Shown here one piece after another: positions 27,876 through 37,139 of a stretch of 64,000 nucleotides of DNA. The stretch's first letter is position 1. The number at the start of each line of letters is the position of its first letter. The stretch spans positions 235,130 to 299,129 of the forward strand of contig NZ_ATZF01000003.1 of assembly GCF_000428065.1 (NCBI RefSeq), read 5' to 3'. Origin of the DNA: Shimazuella kribbensis DSM 45090 (GTDB taxonomy: Bacteria > Bacillota > Bacilli > Thermoactinomycetales > Thermoactinomycetaceae). The position numbers and the translations under genes are program-made. The notes beneath the pieces were generated by a model, which saw only the letters and a program-made list of their open reading frames with translations, was not told the DNA's origin and made no database searches.

Positions 27876-27911
27876 AAAAAACACCCCTTACCATGTAGGC
27901 AAGGGGTGTTT
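27876..27911 (-). terminator. Terminator of the recD2-yrrD-yrzR-yrzQ block
   Basis: AAACACCCCTT and AAGGGGTGTTT form an 11-bp stem with an A-run upstream, immediately after the stop of yrzQ on the minus strand. Confidence 0.8.
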
Positions 27912-27916
27912 CAAGT

Positions 27917-28087
27917 TTATCTTGCAAAACCGACTTTACGTAGAAATTGTTTCGCTAATAAGCGTGAAAAAGTACTACCAACGAAAAAATTACGTCTTAA
28001 TTTTCTCATTGATTGGGCATCCATACGAAAATAAGCTATGCCTGTAACAATCGCACCAATAAATGTTAGTAGATATATACTTTTCAT
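27917..28087 (-). CDS. yrzQ: Small membrane protein, DUF3918 (YrzQ)-like
   Basis: 56 residues, below the usual ORF-length cut-off. MKSIYLLTFIGAIVTGIAYF is one N-terminal transmembrane helix, followed by a basic tail with RKLRRNFF and ending KVGFAR. A textbook AAGGAGG site lies 7 nt before ATG 28087. Position just downstream of yrzR and near yrrD and recD2 equals B. subtilis yrzQ. Role unknown. Confidence 0.8.
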   Translation of the reverse strand: MKSIYLLTFIGAIVTGIAYFRMDAQSMRKLRRNFFVGSTFSRLLAKQFLRKVGFAR

Positions 28088-28099
28088 GCTTATTCCTCC

Positions 28100-28309
28100 T
28101 TATAAGGCTGTGTATTCTTGCGGGTTGCTTGGTTCATCTAAAAATAAATCATTTAAAGAGGTCAAGCTTCCATCTTCTTCTACTTGGTAGATATTTTGAA
28201 TATCACTACCATCGATTGTCATCTCTATATAACAATGCCAGCAGTACAATTGGTTAGTGCCAACCTTTCCCAGGTCATGAGAATGGCAATTGGGACAGCG
28301 AAGTAACAT
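28100..28309 (-). CDS. yrzR: Small zinc-ribbon-like protein (YrzR-like)
   Basis: 69 residues. LLRCPNCHSHDLGKVGTNQLYCWHCYIEM holds two CxxC pairs 18 residues apart, a treble-clef/zinc-ribbon pattern; the acidic C-terminal half is variable. Gene order with yrrD and the short membrane protein agrees with B. subtilis yrzR. RBS GAAGGGAAA. Confidence 0.8.
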   Translation of the reverse strand: MLLRCPNCHSHDLGKVGTNQLYCWHCYIEMTIDGSDIQNIYQVEEDGSLTSLNDLFLDEPSNPQEYTAL

Positions 28310-28323
28310 GGATATTTCCCTTC

Positions 28324-28827
28324 TTAATGTGTTTCCTTTAACACATATCCAGTCTCTGGTACCATAAAAGTATCTTTATCCCAGTCCACTGGATGTTCAA
28401 CTTGGAATAGTTTACGACCATCTCTTAAATCATTGAGAAGTCCATTGGATAACTCATACCCTATCAATGTTCCCATATCGATGGAGAAATAGACATTTTC
28501 TACCAATCCGAGAAAGGTCCCATTGGTAAGTAATATGGAACGCCCTTTTAATCTTTTTTCTCCATTTAAAAGGGATGTATACGCTTCCTCTTTTTTAGTG
28601 AAAGGCACAAGTGATGATGTTTGAGGAACAATCACAGCATCTTTACCAGCATGTGCAATTTCATCTATAGGAAGAAAACGTCGATGCCTCCACCAACCAC
28701 AATGTTCTAACATACAACCAACAAACTGCTGTTCATTATTAAAAAGAAGATCAACAACCGCACCCAACTGTTTACCAGACTCTTGAGCTGTGACAGTAAG
28801 TCCAATCACATCCTGGGATTTGCGCAA
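28324..28827 (-). CDS. yrrD: PRC-barrel domain protein (YrrD)
   Basis: 167 residues; TTG start with AGGAGG upstream (the ATG between them is out of frame). KSQDVIGLTVTAQESGKQLGAVVDLLFN is a PRC-barrel, and a second barrel follows at KGRSILLTNGTFLGLVENVYF. Such proteins often help ribosome or RNA maturation or sense redox/photosynthetic state; here only the fold is clear. Lies between recD2 and yrzR as in B. subtilis. Confidence 0.88.
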   Translation of the reverse strand: MRKSQDVIGLTVTAQESGKQLGAVVDLLFNNEQQFVGCMLEHCGWWRHRRFLPIDEIAHAGKDAVIVPQTSSLVPFTKKEEAYTSLLNGEKRLKGRSILLTNGTFLGLVENVYFSIDMGTLIGYELSNGLLNDLRDGRKLFQVEHPVDWDKDTFMVPETGYVLKETH

Positions 28828-28892
28828 GGTTTCATCCTCCTCCCGCTATTCCTTAGTGTATCTCTGTCAATAATAATGATACAAAGGAAGTC

Positions 28893-31094
28893 TTACCATT
28901 CATCAAGAATCAGGTCTTTTAAAACTGTATTTCGGGCTTCTCCTGTTGCTTTTACTCCTTTTCGCATGGATTCCACTTCCCCACACAATATGAGATACGA
29001 TTTGCTTCGGGTGATACCAGTGTAGATCAAATTTCGTTCGAGCATTCGATGATAAGAGGGTAAAAAAGGAAAGATAACAATCGGAAATTCTGATCCTTGT
29101 GCTTTATGTACAGAACATGCATAGCCAAGTGATAATTGCCCGAGTTGATTGCGTTTGTAAGGGACTTCTTGCCGATCAAACTGTACCCATAAAACGGGAT
29201 CATCTTGTTTGGCCGATTCATCCATAGCTGAAATTAAACCCATATCGCCGTTATATACTGGATGATCTTGATGATTGGAGAGCTGTAATACTTTATCACC
29301 AAAACGGAAAATCGTATCTCCCCAAGCAACTTCTTTGACTCCCACACGCTTTGGGTTGATAATTTGTTGTATCTTTTCATTGATTCGATTTACGCCTACT
29401 TGTCCCTTATACATAGGCGCAAGTACTTGTATATCAAATAATGTATAGCCCTTCTTGATGGCATTTTCATATGTTTGTTCGATTACAGACATGGATTGTT
29501 CTGCTTGGCAAGAAAAAAAGCGGCGATCAGCTAAAGGAGTCAGCAAATCATCTGGCAGCTCTCCTTTTCGAATAGCATGGGCAAGTTGAATAATAGATGA
29601 ATCCTCTGCTTGTCGAAAAATATCCGTTAATTGTACCCTTGGTATTTGTGGAACTTCAAGAAGATGCTCTAATACTAAACCCGGTCCAACAGAGGGAAGT
29701 TGGTCAGCGTCTCCTACCAATACCACTTGCATAGTAGGTGGAATAGCTCGAAAAAGTTGATTTGCTAACCATATATCTAACATCGATGTTTCATCGACTA
29801 CTAAAAGTGATCCTGTTATAGGGTTATCTGCATCATGTTCAAAAAAACCGCCACGATATCCAAGAAGTCGATGAATCGTCATTGCTGGTATTCCTGTTGT
29901 TTCTGTCATGCGTTTAGCAGCTCTCCCTGTAGGAGCAACTAGTCGAATAGGGAGTTCACCGTTCTTTCCATCACCATCCAGATTAAGTTCATGCAGTCTA
30001 GCAAATAAATGGCACAACCCACGGATAACCGTTGTTTTACCTGTCCCAGGTCCACCAGTCAGGATCATCAATGGGGAAGTCAATGCTTTTATCATTGCTT
30101 CTCGTTGGCTATCAGCATAATGCACTTCAAATTCTTCTTCTAATTCTCCAATAGCCTGAAATAACTCTGGTGCTGGAAATGTTTTTTCTACGGTTTCATG
30201 TAACATTACTTTACACTTCAAAGCCATGTTAAATTCAGCATAAAATAAGGTAACCAAGTAAACCCGATCTTCTTCCATCATGACTTTCTTTTTTTTAAGT
30301 AAATTGCCCAAAGCATCCTCGAAGATGCTTTCATCCAATTCAGTGAGTAGTTCTTTCGAACTAGTATGTAATTCGTTCCGTGCCAAATAAACATGGCCTT
30401 CATTTGAAGCTTCTTGCAGCGAATATAAAATTGCTGCTTCATATCTTTCGGGAGCATGCGGTGAAAATCCTTGTGCTTTTGCAATTTCATCCGCTTTAAA
30501 AAATCCAATTCCTTCTATTTCATCGATCAGTAAATAAGGATTTTCTTTAATGACCTTAACTGTTTCTTGCTTGAATCTTTGAATAACTCGCAAAGCTAGA
30601 GCAGCACCTAATCCATATTCATATAAGAGGACCATCGCTTCTTCTAAAGCTTGATGCTCCCCTAAACTTTCTGCTATCGTATTTGCTTGTGTATGGCTCA
30701 CACCAGGAATCTCGGCTAAAGCCGAAGGGTTAGACGCGATGATATGCAATGCGTCTCCCCCCAGCCCAGCCACTATTTTTTCTGCGGTTTTTTTTCCGAT
30801 TCCATGAAATAAACCGCTGGATAAATATTTAATAATCGCTTGCTCTGTTTTTGGAAGCTCTTTATTAATTTTAGAAACAACATACTGAGCTCCAAATCGA
30901 GGATGTTCTCTCCATTCTCCTTCGCAAGCATACGTTTCTCCTGCCACAGGACGCAAAAAATGTCCGACGATAGTCACTTCATCTGATATAGATTTATCAG
31001 ATGCTTCTTGAACTTCGAGTCGGTATACTCCATATCCCGTATCATCGCTAAAAAACACTTCCTGCAAAATCATCCCTTTGACAAAACTACTCAT
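28893..31094 (-). CDS. recD2: RecD2 DNA helicase (YrrC)
   Basis: Superfamily 1B 5'-3' helicase without RecBC partners, involved in replication restart and repair. 733 residues. The N-terminal region with helix-hairpin-helix motifs (YLSSGLFHGIGKKTAEKIV, LAEIPGVSHTQANTIAE), Walker A GGPGTGKTTVIRGL near residue 350, Walker B VVDETSMLD, and the C-terminal motif YACSVHKAQGSEFPIVIF (motif V/VI region) are all visible. The start ATG overlaps the stop of the preceding zinc-motif gene (ATGA), so the two are translationally coupled. Confidence 0.95.
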   Translation of the reverse strand: MSSFVKGMILQEVFFSDDTGYGVYRLEVQEASDKSISDEVTIVGHFLRPVAGETYACEGEWREHPRFGAQYVVSKINKELPKTEQAIIKYLSSGLFHGIGKKTAEKIVAGLGGDALHIIASNPSALAEIPGVSHTQANTIAESLGEHQALEEAMVLLYEYGLGAALALRVIQRFKQETVKVIKENPYLLIDEIEGIGFFKADEIAKAQGFSPHAPERYEAAILYSLQEASNEGHVYLARNELHTSSKELLTELDESIFEDALGNLLKKKKVMMEEDRVYLVTLFYAEFNMALKCKVMLHETVEKTFPAPELFQAIGELEEEFEVHYADSQREAMIKALTSPLMILTGGPGTGKTTVIRGLCHLFARLHELNLDGDGKNGELPIRLVAPTGRAAKRMTETTGIPAMTIHRLLGYRGGFFEHDADNPITGSLLVVDETSMLDIWLANQLFRAIPPTMQVVLVGDADQLPSVGPGLVLEHLLEVPQIPRVQLTDIFRQAEDSSIIQLAHAIRKGELPDDLLTPLADRRFFSCQAEQSMSVIEQTYENAIKKGYTLFDIQVLAPMYKGQVGVNRINEKIQQIINPKRVGVKEVAWGDTIFRFGDKVLQLSNHQDHPVYNGDMGLISAMDESAKQDDPVLWVQFDRQEVPYKRNQLGQLSLGYACSVHKAQGSEFPIVIFPFLPSYHRMLERNLIYTGITRSKSYLILCGEVESMRKGVKATGEARNTVLKDLILDEW

Positions 31095-31558
31095 TCTACA
31101 AAGTCTTCTTTCATTTCATGTAAAACAGATTCCATTGCGCACTCTGCTGAACAATATTTATTTGTATCCCATTCTGTATTCCCTGAATCAGGGTGAAATT
31201 CATAATTGCAGTATTGGCAATGATTGGCTTGATGTACTTGTTCCAATCCCAATCTCAATTGTTCCACTTTTTCTTTTTCTAAACCAAACATAGATGCAAT
31301 ATGATCAATAACTGTATCCTTTTCATCAAAAAATAATGGGTCTTCTCTTGTATATGTATGTGGATTCCAAAAAGCCCATCGGTTATCAGAAAGATGACAG
31401 ATATGATAATCCTCCGCAACAAGGCCAGAAGCATTCTCCAAGTTTTCATAGGAGCGAAAGCCTATTTCGGCAGCTAAATTATCCAACAATGCTTGATCAA
31501 TTTCTGCTAGCATCGTTTTCCAATTAATACTGTCTACCTCTTGTTCCCAATCTTCCAC
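31091..31558 (-). CDS. Hypothetical protein with C-terminal zinc-finger-like motif
   Basis: 155 residues, GTG start with AAGGAG. The N-terminal part is acidic and helical (WKTMLAEIDQALLDNLAAEIGF); the middle has FWNPHTYTREDPLFFDEKD; the C-terminus has CQYCNYEF...KYCSAEC, two Cys pairs that could bind zinc. I do not know the family. It fills the place between iscS and recD2, where B. subtilis has trmU (mnmA) and yrrB. Coupled to recD2 by a 4-nt overlap. Confidence 0.75.
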   Translation of the reverse strand: MEDWEQEVDSINWKTMLAEIDQALLDNLAAEIGFRSYENLENASGLVAEDYHICHLSDNRWAFWNPHTYTREDPLFFDEKDTVIDHIASMFGLEKEKVEQLRLGLEQVHQANHCQYCNYEFHPDSGNTEWDTNKYCSAECAMESVLHEMKEDFVE

Positions 31559-31570
31559 TTTTCCAGCTCC

Positions 31571-32707
31571 TTATCTGTAAAGACGGCGAACTACTTTTTC
31601 AATCTTTGCAGTAGCTGCCTTCAATTCTTGTATCGTGTTGTCTTTGCCAAAACTAAATCGGATTGCAGCATTGGTAACTTCTGCAGGCAGTTGCATTGCT
31701 TTTAGTACATGAGAAACCGATAATGTACCAGAAGTACACGCAGAACCACTAGCAGCTGCAATTCCTTCCATATCTAATTGAATTAAAAGTGTTTCAGTAT
31801 CCATTCCAAGAAAACTTATATTTGCAATGTGGGGCAAATGCATATCCTCGTGTCCATTGACTACAATGTGCAATGATCGAGCAAATAAATCAGCTATAAA
31901 CGATTGTCTAAGATGGATAAGATGATCCCGTCTAGCACTATGATATTTTTCAACTAATTCACTAGCTTTACCAAATCCTACTATTCCAAGTATGTTTTCC
32001 GTTCCTGCCCGTTTTCGCCTTTCTTGAGCACCACCTAAAGCACGGGGAAGTACCTTGACTCCACTTCGAATATAAAGAGCACCTGCACCTTTAGGCCCAT
32101 ATATTTTATGGCTTGATAATGTCATGAGATCAACAGGTAATTTGCTCACATCGATAGGTTCCGAACCAAATGATTGGACTGCATCGACATGAAAAAGAAT
32201 TTGATGTTCTCTTGCAATATTGCCTATCGCCTCAATAGGCTGTATGGTGCCAATCTCGTTATTTCCATGCAAAATGGAAATAAGAGCAGTTTCTGGGCGA
32301 ATTGCCGCTCTTACTTCTTCTATCTGTACCATTCCGTATTGATCGACAGGTAAATAGGTTACTTCATAACCAAATCGCTCCAGATATTTGCATGCATCTA
32401 ATACAGCATGGTGTTCTACTTGTGTCGTAATCAAGTGGTTTTTCCCAGCTTCTTGGGCATGCATACTTCCTATAAGTGCTAAATTATCTGCTTCCGTACC
32501 ACCACTGGTGAACACAATTTCGCTAGAATCTGCACCAATGGCACGAGCTACTTGACTTCTTGCATTATCCACCGCTGCTCTTGTTTGACGACCAAAAGCA
32601 TGAATACTGGAAGGATTGCCGTATGCGCCCTCCAAGTAAGGCAACATCGCAGCTCTCACTTCAGAATCAAGTGGTGTTGTAGCAGCATTATCCAAATATA
32701 TCAACAT
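31571..32707 (-). CDS. iscS: Cysteine desulfurase (IscS/NifS, YrvO type)
   Basis: PLP enzyme that removes sulfur from cysteine for tRNA thiolation and Fe-S clusters. 378 residues. Start MLIYLDNAATTPLDSEV, PLP-binding Lys in LSSHKIYGPKGAGA (residue 201) and the persulfide-forming Cys in ASGSACTSGTLS (residue 324). Downstream of cymR as in B. subtilis (yrvO). The expected neighbour mnmA is not in the window. Confidence 0.95.
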   Translation of the reverse strand: MLIYLDNAATTPLDSEVRAAMLPYLEGAYGNPSSIHAFGRQTRAAVDNARSQVARAIGADSSEIVFTSGGTEADNLALIGSMHAQEAGKNHLITTQVEHHAVLDACKYLERFGYEVTYLPVDQYGMVQIEEVRAAIRPETALISILHGNNEIGTIQPIEAIGNIAREHQILFHVDAVQSFGSEPIDVSKLPVDLMTLSSHKIYGPKGAGALYIRSGVKVLPRALGGAQERRKRAGTENILGIVGFGKASELVEKYHSARRDHLIHLRQSFIADLFARSLHIVVNGHEDMHLPHIANISFLGMDTETLLIQLDMEGIAAASGSACTSGTLSVSHVLKAMQLPAEVTNAAIRFSFGKDNTIQELKAATAKIEKVVRRLYR

Positions 32708-32860
32708 TTGCTATCACGTTCCATATAAGTATTTCCCTATCTTTGTGGGGAACATCTTATCCAACATTCTAATTTCGACAAAAACATGCGTTCTTCCTTT
32801 TTTCGAACATAAGAAAATCAATTAAACAAAAAGAAGCTCGATTTATCCCGTATAGGAGTG

Positions 32861-33280
32861 TCAGATATAAAACATATAGTTCTCATTATTCCCATCAGAG
32901 TTGAATTGGATAAGCATGGTGAGTGTGGTAGAATCAAGTTCAGTTGCAATCGCATCTCGGATTCGTTTCCACAAATCACGTCTAGCTGGATTATCTTCAT
33001 CCGTAAATTCCACAGGACTTATAGGACCTTCCAAAACACGTATAATGTCCCCTGCAGTTATTTCTTCAGGTGCTTTTGCTAACTTGTAACCTCCGTACGC
33101 CCCTCGGATACTACGTACCAATCCAGCATTACGCAACGGAGCAATCAATTGCTCTAAATAATGTTCCGATAGATCATGTCTCTCTGCAACACGCTTTAAA
33201 GGTATGGGACCTTGTCCAAAACGTGACGCGAGGTCCATCATAATCGTTAAACCATATCGTCCCTTCGTCGATATCTTCAA
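32861..33280 (-). CDS. cymR: Rrf2 family regulator, CymR-like
   Basis: 139 residues; TTG start with GAGGTG. KISTKGRYGLTIMMDLASRFGQGPIPLKRVAERHDLSEHYLEQLIAPLRNAGLVRSIRGAYGGYKLA is the Rrf2 winged helix-turn-helix. No cysteine cluster of IscR type is visible, which supports the sulfur-amino-acid regulator CymR. Sits between iscS and rarA. The C-terminal ~10 residues (NENYMFYI) are unusual. Confidence 0.9.
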   Translation of the reverse strand: MKISTKGRYGLTIMMDLASRFGQGPIPLKRVAERHDLSEHYLEQLIAPLRNAGLVRSIRGAYGGYKLAKAPEEITAGDIIRVLEGPISPVEFTDEDNPARRDLWKRIRDAIATELDSTTLTMLIQFNSDGNNENYMFYI

Positions 33281-33467
33281 ATTAACACCTCATTTATTTT
33301 TATAATAACGAAAACATGTCATAAATCAATATTTGCTTGTGTATGTTCCCTAAAAAAAGAATAGTTATTCTTACTATACGAAAAATCACCTTTGCTGTCT
33401 TGATTTTTTATTAATGAAATTTGAATTTTCTTGGATAATTTTGGTTTGTAGAAGGTGGCGATTCCAC

Positions 33468-34766
33468 ATGAACTTATTTTCACATCTTCAAGATGAAGCA
33501 AAACAGAAGCAAGGACCATTAGCTTCTCGTATGCGACCACAAACACTTGATGAATTTGCAGGTCAACTTCATATAATAGGCGAAGGCACCTTATTAAGGA
33601 GAGCAATAGAAGCTGATCATCTCACTTCGCTTATTTTACATGGTCCGCCTGGAACTGGCAAAACAACACTAGCTGAGATTATTGCAAATAGTACGCACTG
33701 TACCTTCATCAAAGCTCATGCTGTCGGTACAGGCGCAAATGATATTAAACAGATAGCCAAAGAGGCCATGGAGCGGCTTACTTTAAATGAAGTAAAAACC
33801 ATCTTATTTATTGATGAAATCCATCGTTTAAACAAGGCTCAGCAAGATGTCCTTTTACCAGACGTAGAAGATGGCGGACTGATTTTAATTGGTGCAACAA
33901 CAGAAAATCCTTCTTACGAAGTAAATACTGCTTTATTATCTCGCTCCCTTGTTTTTGAATTACAGCCACTTTCTAATGAAGATGTGATCAGCATACTACA
34001 AAGGGCTTTAGAGGATAAGGAACGAGGATTGGGTAGATTTGTGAACAAAGTGGATGAGGAAGCACTTCATCATCTCGCCCAAATGTCTGGCGGCGATACA
34101 AGACATGCACTCAACGCATTGGAACTAGCAGTTACAACAACTAGACCCAATAAAGAAGGTATTCGTCATGTAACCTTATCCGTTGCAGAAGAATCCATTC
34201 AACAAAAACGCATTCGTTATGATAAGATAGGCAATGGTCACTATGATACTATCTCTGCTTTTATCAAAAGCATGCGCGGCTCAGATCCTGATGCAACTTT
34301 ATATTATCTAGCCAAAATGCTTTTAGCAGGAGAAGATCCAAAATTCATCGCACGCCGTATCTTGATTCAAGCTGCTGAAGATGTTGGACTTGCAGATCCA
34401 AGAGCTTTAATGGTCGCATCTGCGGCAGCACATGCAGTCGAATATGTAGGTATGCCTGAGGCCCGCATTCCACTAGCAGAAGCTGCTTTGTATCTCGCAA
34501 CTGCCCCCAAAAGTAACTCTGCCTATATGGGGATAAACGAAGCGATGGAGATCGTAAAAAAAGAATATAGCGCAGAAGTTCCAGCACATCTGCAAAACCA
34601 TAAGCAAGATCTATACAAATATCCACATGATTATGATAAACATTATGTAGAACAACAATACTTACCTTTGGAACATAAAAACAAACAATTATACCGACCT
34701 AGTTCGATGGGATATGAAGGAAAATTAGTGGAACATTTAAACTGGGTTAAAGGAAAGAAAGGGTAA
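33468..34766 (+). CDS. rarA: RarA/MgsA replication-associated recombination ATPase
   Basis: 432 residues from MNLFSHLQDEAKQKQGPLA, with GAAGGTGG upstream; the reading frame begins 18 codons earlier without a site. Walker A LHGPPGTGKTTLAE (Lys near 66), Walker B ILFIDEIHRLNKAQQDVLLP and sensor GATTENPSYEVNTALLSRS are those of MgsA/WHIP. Tetrameric clamp-loader-like protein acting at stalled forks. Divergent from cymR, co-transcribed with the FMN reductase gene. Confidence 0.95.
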   Translation: MNLFSHLQDEAKQKQGPLASRMRPQTLDEFAGQLHIIGEGTLLRRAIEADHLTSLILHGPPGTGKTTLAEIIANSTHCTFIKAHAVGTGANDIKQIAKEAMERLTLNEVKTILFIDEIHRLNKAQQDVLLPDVEDGGLILIGATTENPSYEVNTALLSRSLVFELQPLSNEDVISILQRALEDKERGLGRFVNKVDEEALHHLAQMSGGDTRHALNALELAVTTTRPNKEGIRHVTLSVAEESIQQKRIRYDKIGNGHYDTISAFIKSMRGSDPDATLYYLAKMLLAGEDPKFIARRILIQAAEDVGLADPRALMVASAAAHAVEYVGMPEARIPLAEAALYLATAPKSNSAYMGINEAMEIVKKEYSAEVPAHLQNHKQDLYKYPHDYDKHYVEQQYLPLEHKNKQLYRPSSMGYEGKLVEHLNWVKGKKG

Positions 34767-34772
34767 ACTACA

Positions 34773-35312
34773 ATGATAAACATCCTAGCTATCTCAGGAA
34801 GCTTACGAAAAAGCTCCTTTAGCACCAAAATTCTTGTACATCTGAGTAAGATAGCTCCAGAAAATACAACTTTTTCTCTAACGGATAAATTGGATAAACT
34901 CCCACATTTTAACCCCGATATAGATGATGATGGGGCATTTGCGGAGGTAGAAGCATTTCGATCTCAAATAAAGGAATCAGATGTAGTAATTATCAGTACA
35001 CCTGAATATGCAAAAGGCATACCAGGAGTTTTAAAGAATGCCTTAGATTGGATTGTTTCCTCTGGCGAATTTATTGATAAACCAACAGCTGTTATCAGTG
35101 CTTCTCCCTTGCCAACAGGCGGAGATGAAGCGATGAGATCTATTTTATTAACACTAGGAATGATCAATGCACATATTCCAGCAGAGGCTACCATGAGTAT
35201 CCCAGAAGTAAGCTTAAAGATAAATGCAAAAGGAGAGGTAATAGACCCTTCGTTGCAAACAAATTCAGAACAATTTCTCTCTGCTTCTCTAAAAAATATA
35301 ACAAAAAGCTAA
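34773..35312 (+). CDS. NAD(P)H-dependent FMN reductase family protein
   Basis: 179 residues, starting 6 nt after rarA. INILAISGSLRKSSFSTKILVHL is the flavodoxin-like FMN site, and IISTPEYAKGIPGVLKNALDW the second conserved loop. Likely supplies reduced flavin or reduces quinones/azo compounds. The terminator begins within the last codons. Confidence 0.88.
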   Translation: MINILAISGSLRKSSFSTKILVHLSKIAPENTTFSLTDKLDKLPHFNPDIDDDGAFAEVEAFRSQIKESDVVIISTPEYAKGIPGVLKNALDWIVSSGEFIDKPTAVISASPLPTGGDEAMRSILLTLGMINAHIPAEATMSIPEVSLKINAKGEVIDPSLQTNSEQFLSASLKNITKS

Positions 35313-35336
35313 CCATCTCAGGTTAGCTTTTTGTTA
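35299..35336 (+). terminator. Terminator overlapping the FMN reductase stop
   Basis: TAACAAAAAGCTAACC and GGTTAGCTTTTTGTTA are perfect 16-bp arms; the left arm includes the last codons and the stop of the gene. Confidence 0.8.
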
Positions 35337-35368
35337 TATTTAGAAACTGTAAATTTATTTCTTCCTTG

Positions 35369-35623
35369 TCACTCTAATAGGAACATCCCTCCCACTAAAC
35401 TCGAATCAATTCTCATTAATACACCCATAATATATCGATCTCCATTTATAATTTCTCCATAATCTTTCATGTTTGTTTGTAAGCAGAAACTCACTATGTT
35501 GTAGAGCATAGAAGATAAGGTAATCTGTTTGAATTGAGCTTGGTCATTATGCAATTTCACTATGTCCATGATGGAATTTGTTATTTCAAATCTAGTGGCC
35601 CCTAGGTAGACTGAGAATCGCAT
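35369..35623 (-). CDS. Small hypothetical protein (84 residues)
   Basis: Begins MRFSVYLGATRFEITNSIMD with a good AAGGAG site. No recognised domain. Its first helix is amphipathic; the C-terminus ends SSLVGGMFLLE. Stand-alone. Confidence 0.6.
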   Translation of the reverse strand: MRFSVYLGATRFEITNSIMDIVKLHNDQAQFKQITLSSMLYNIVSFCLQTNMKDYGEIINGDRYIMGVLMRIDSSLVGGMFLLE

Positions 35624-35785
35624 GGAATGCTCCTTTTTTGTTAATTAGAAGCATATCACTATACCCTATTTTTCATATATTCGATAAACAAAGAATAGGA
35701 TTGATCATGAATCCCATTAAGATCCCTAATCAATCCTTGCTCTAACAATATTATATTTAAATACATAACAAGAGGATAGAACTTA

Positions 35786-36373
35786 TTAATATATCCTACT
35801 TTTCTTTAATTCCTGTAGCTTTTCTACGATCTCATATACCTCTCGCCAATCCGTAATCCTTAGCAAATCAGGATGCAAATCGCGATTGTAGCAAGCATCT
35901 ACTATTACAGTTGGCACATTTCCAGATACCAACTTATTTAAGTGCTCCTCTGCATCTTCAAAAAACAGATCAATCCCTATCTTCTTGGCTACCTTTGCTT
36001 TATTAATCGAATTCATATAAAGGTTATTTCCGTTATAAGGGAAGCTATGCTTTTTCAACCACAACTTTGTTACTCTTCGTATTTTTTCCATACCAGGTCT
36101 TGCTGTAATGAAATAAATTTCATGTCCATCTCGAACCAATTGATTTAACACTTCCGGTGCATGTGGAAGAGGAAGACCAAGGGTATATATTTTTTCTTCT
36201 AATCTACGCCACGTCTTCCTACCTTCCTGAGGTGTAAGACCAAATGGTTTGTCCAAGTAAAAGTCAGGCACATCATCAATATGTACTTGTTTTCCAAATT
36301 CTTTGTTATATACTTCTACAGCAGCTTTATGAGTATCTTTAATGGTTCCATCTATATCGATCCCTATCTTCAT
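35786..36373 (-). CDS. HAD-like 5' nucleotidase (5'(3')-deoxyribonucleotidase type)
   Basis: 195 residues. MKIGIDIDGTIKDTHKAAVEVY carries the DxDGT nucleophile motif; GHEIYFITARPGMEKIRRVT the Ser/Thr motif II; IDLFFEDAEEHLNKL the acidic motif IV. Matches NT5C/YorS-like phosphatases that dephosphorylate nucleotides. GAGGCACAAAG precedes ATG. Stand-alone next to a long non-coding stretch. Confidence 0.85.
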   Translation of the reverse strand: MKIGIDIDGTIKDTHKAAVEVYNKEFGKQVHIDDVPDFYLDKPFGLTPQEGRKTWRRLEEKIYTLGLPLPHAPEVLNQLVRDGHEIYFITARPGMEKIRRVTKLWLKKHSFPYNGNNLYMNSINKAKVAKKIGIDLFFEDAEEHLNKLVSGNVPTVIVDACYNRDLHPDLLRITDWREVYEIVEKLQELKKSRIY

Positions 36374-36960
36374 CTTTGTGCCTCTTTTCTATTTAGATGC
36401 AAACTTCCAACCACGAGCTTTATCTGCAAAGTTGATACTTAGGCTGCCGATTTGTTGTAGAGGTCTACATCACTTCTAGCTTACAACCTGTGAGTACTAC
36501 AACGTTACTTTCGCATTATGTGTCATGTGTCATTGATATCAGCGTTACATAATCTACCCAATCCTGTTCCATACAAACCACTTTTCATTCATGCTTCACT
36601 AATTCAAACGTTTTGGTACTGGGTTCCATCCAAATCTCTTTATAGCATTTCTTTTTATTAACCGTATTTGAATCATGGAATACTTCGCAGGTTTTATAAG
36701 TATGCTCCCCCCTTATAGTAAGTTTGTTACCTTTAGTGTAAATCTCTTACACTGTATTGTCCAACTTCTTTATAGACCGGATTTTGCAGACAATACAGAA
36801 CTCGCGTTTGTATATATCGGGAATTTCAAAAAATTAGTCAGAGGAGAGATTATCTCTGCCATCTCTCGTCTGACGCTCGCTTTCATCCCACAATTGAAAC
36901 CGTGGGTTTTCTCGCTCACGAATCTATAATTTATCTTCAAATTCTGACCGCTTTACTTCT
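36374..36960 (-). mobile_element. Probable decayed IS200/IS605-like end
   Basis: No intact gene. On the minus strand there is a hairpin around 36885-36907 (CCCACGG/TTGTGGG with loop) flanked by GTGAGCGAGAAAA and GATGAAAGCGAGCG, which resembles terminal/omega-RNA-like ends of TnpB-type elements. Downstream minus-strand frames are short and interrupted. I see no complete tnpB. Confidence 0.35.
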
Positions 36961-37110
36961 TCTTTTTCCCATTCCTCTTTTTCTTTCTGCTGTTGCTTCC
37001 TTCAATAGAGATCCAGAATTAGGAAAGAATGATATTTCATTAATATTTAGAGTACAAACTCAACTGGGACCTTGTAATTGAACAACATCATAAAATCATT
37101 CTATTTTGTA

Positions 37111-37139
37111 TTGACGGAATAAAGTAATAAGTGTAATAT
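37111..37139 (+). promoter_or_regulatory. Sigma-A promoter of the DUF3419 operon
   Basis: TTGACG at 37111-37116, 17-nt spacer, TAATAT at 37134-37139. The transcript should begin near 37146. Confidence 0.7.

Noticed and set aside
36675..36929. 84-residue plus-strand frame
   Set aside because: Crosses the IS-like hairpin, has no ribosome-binding site and no coding pattern.
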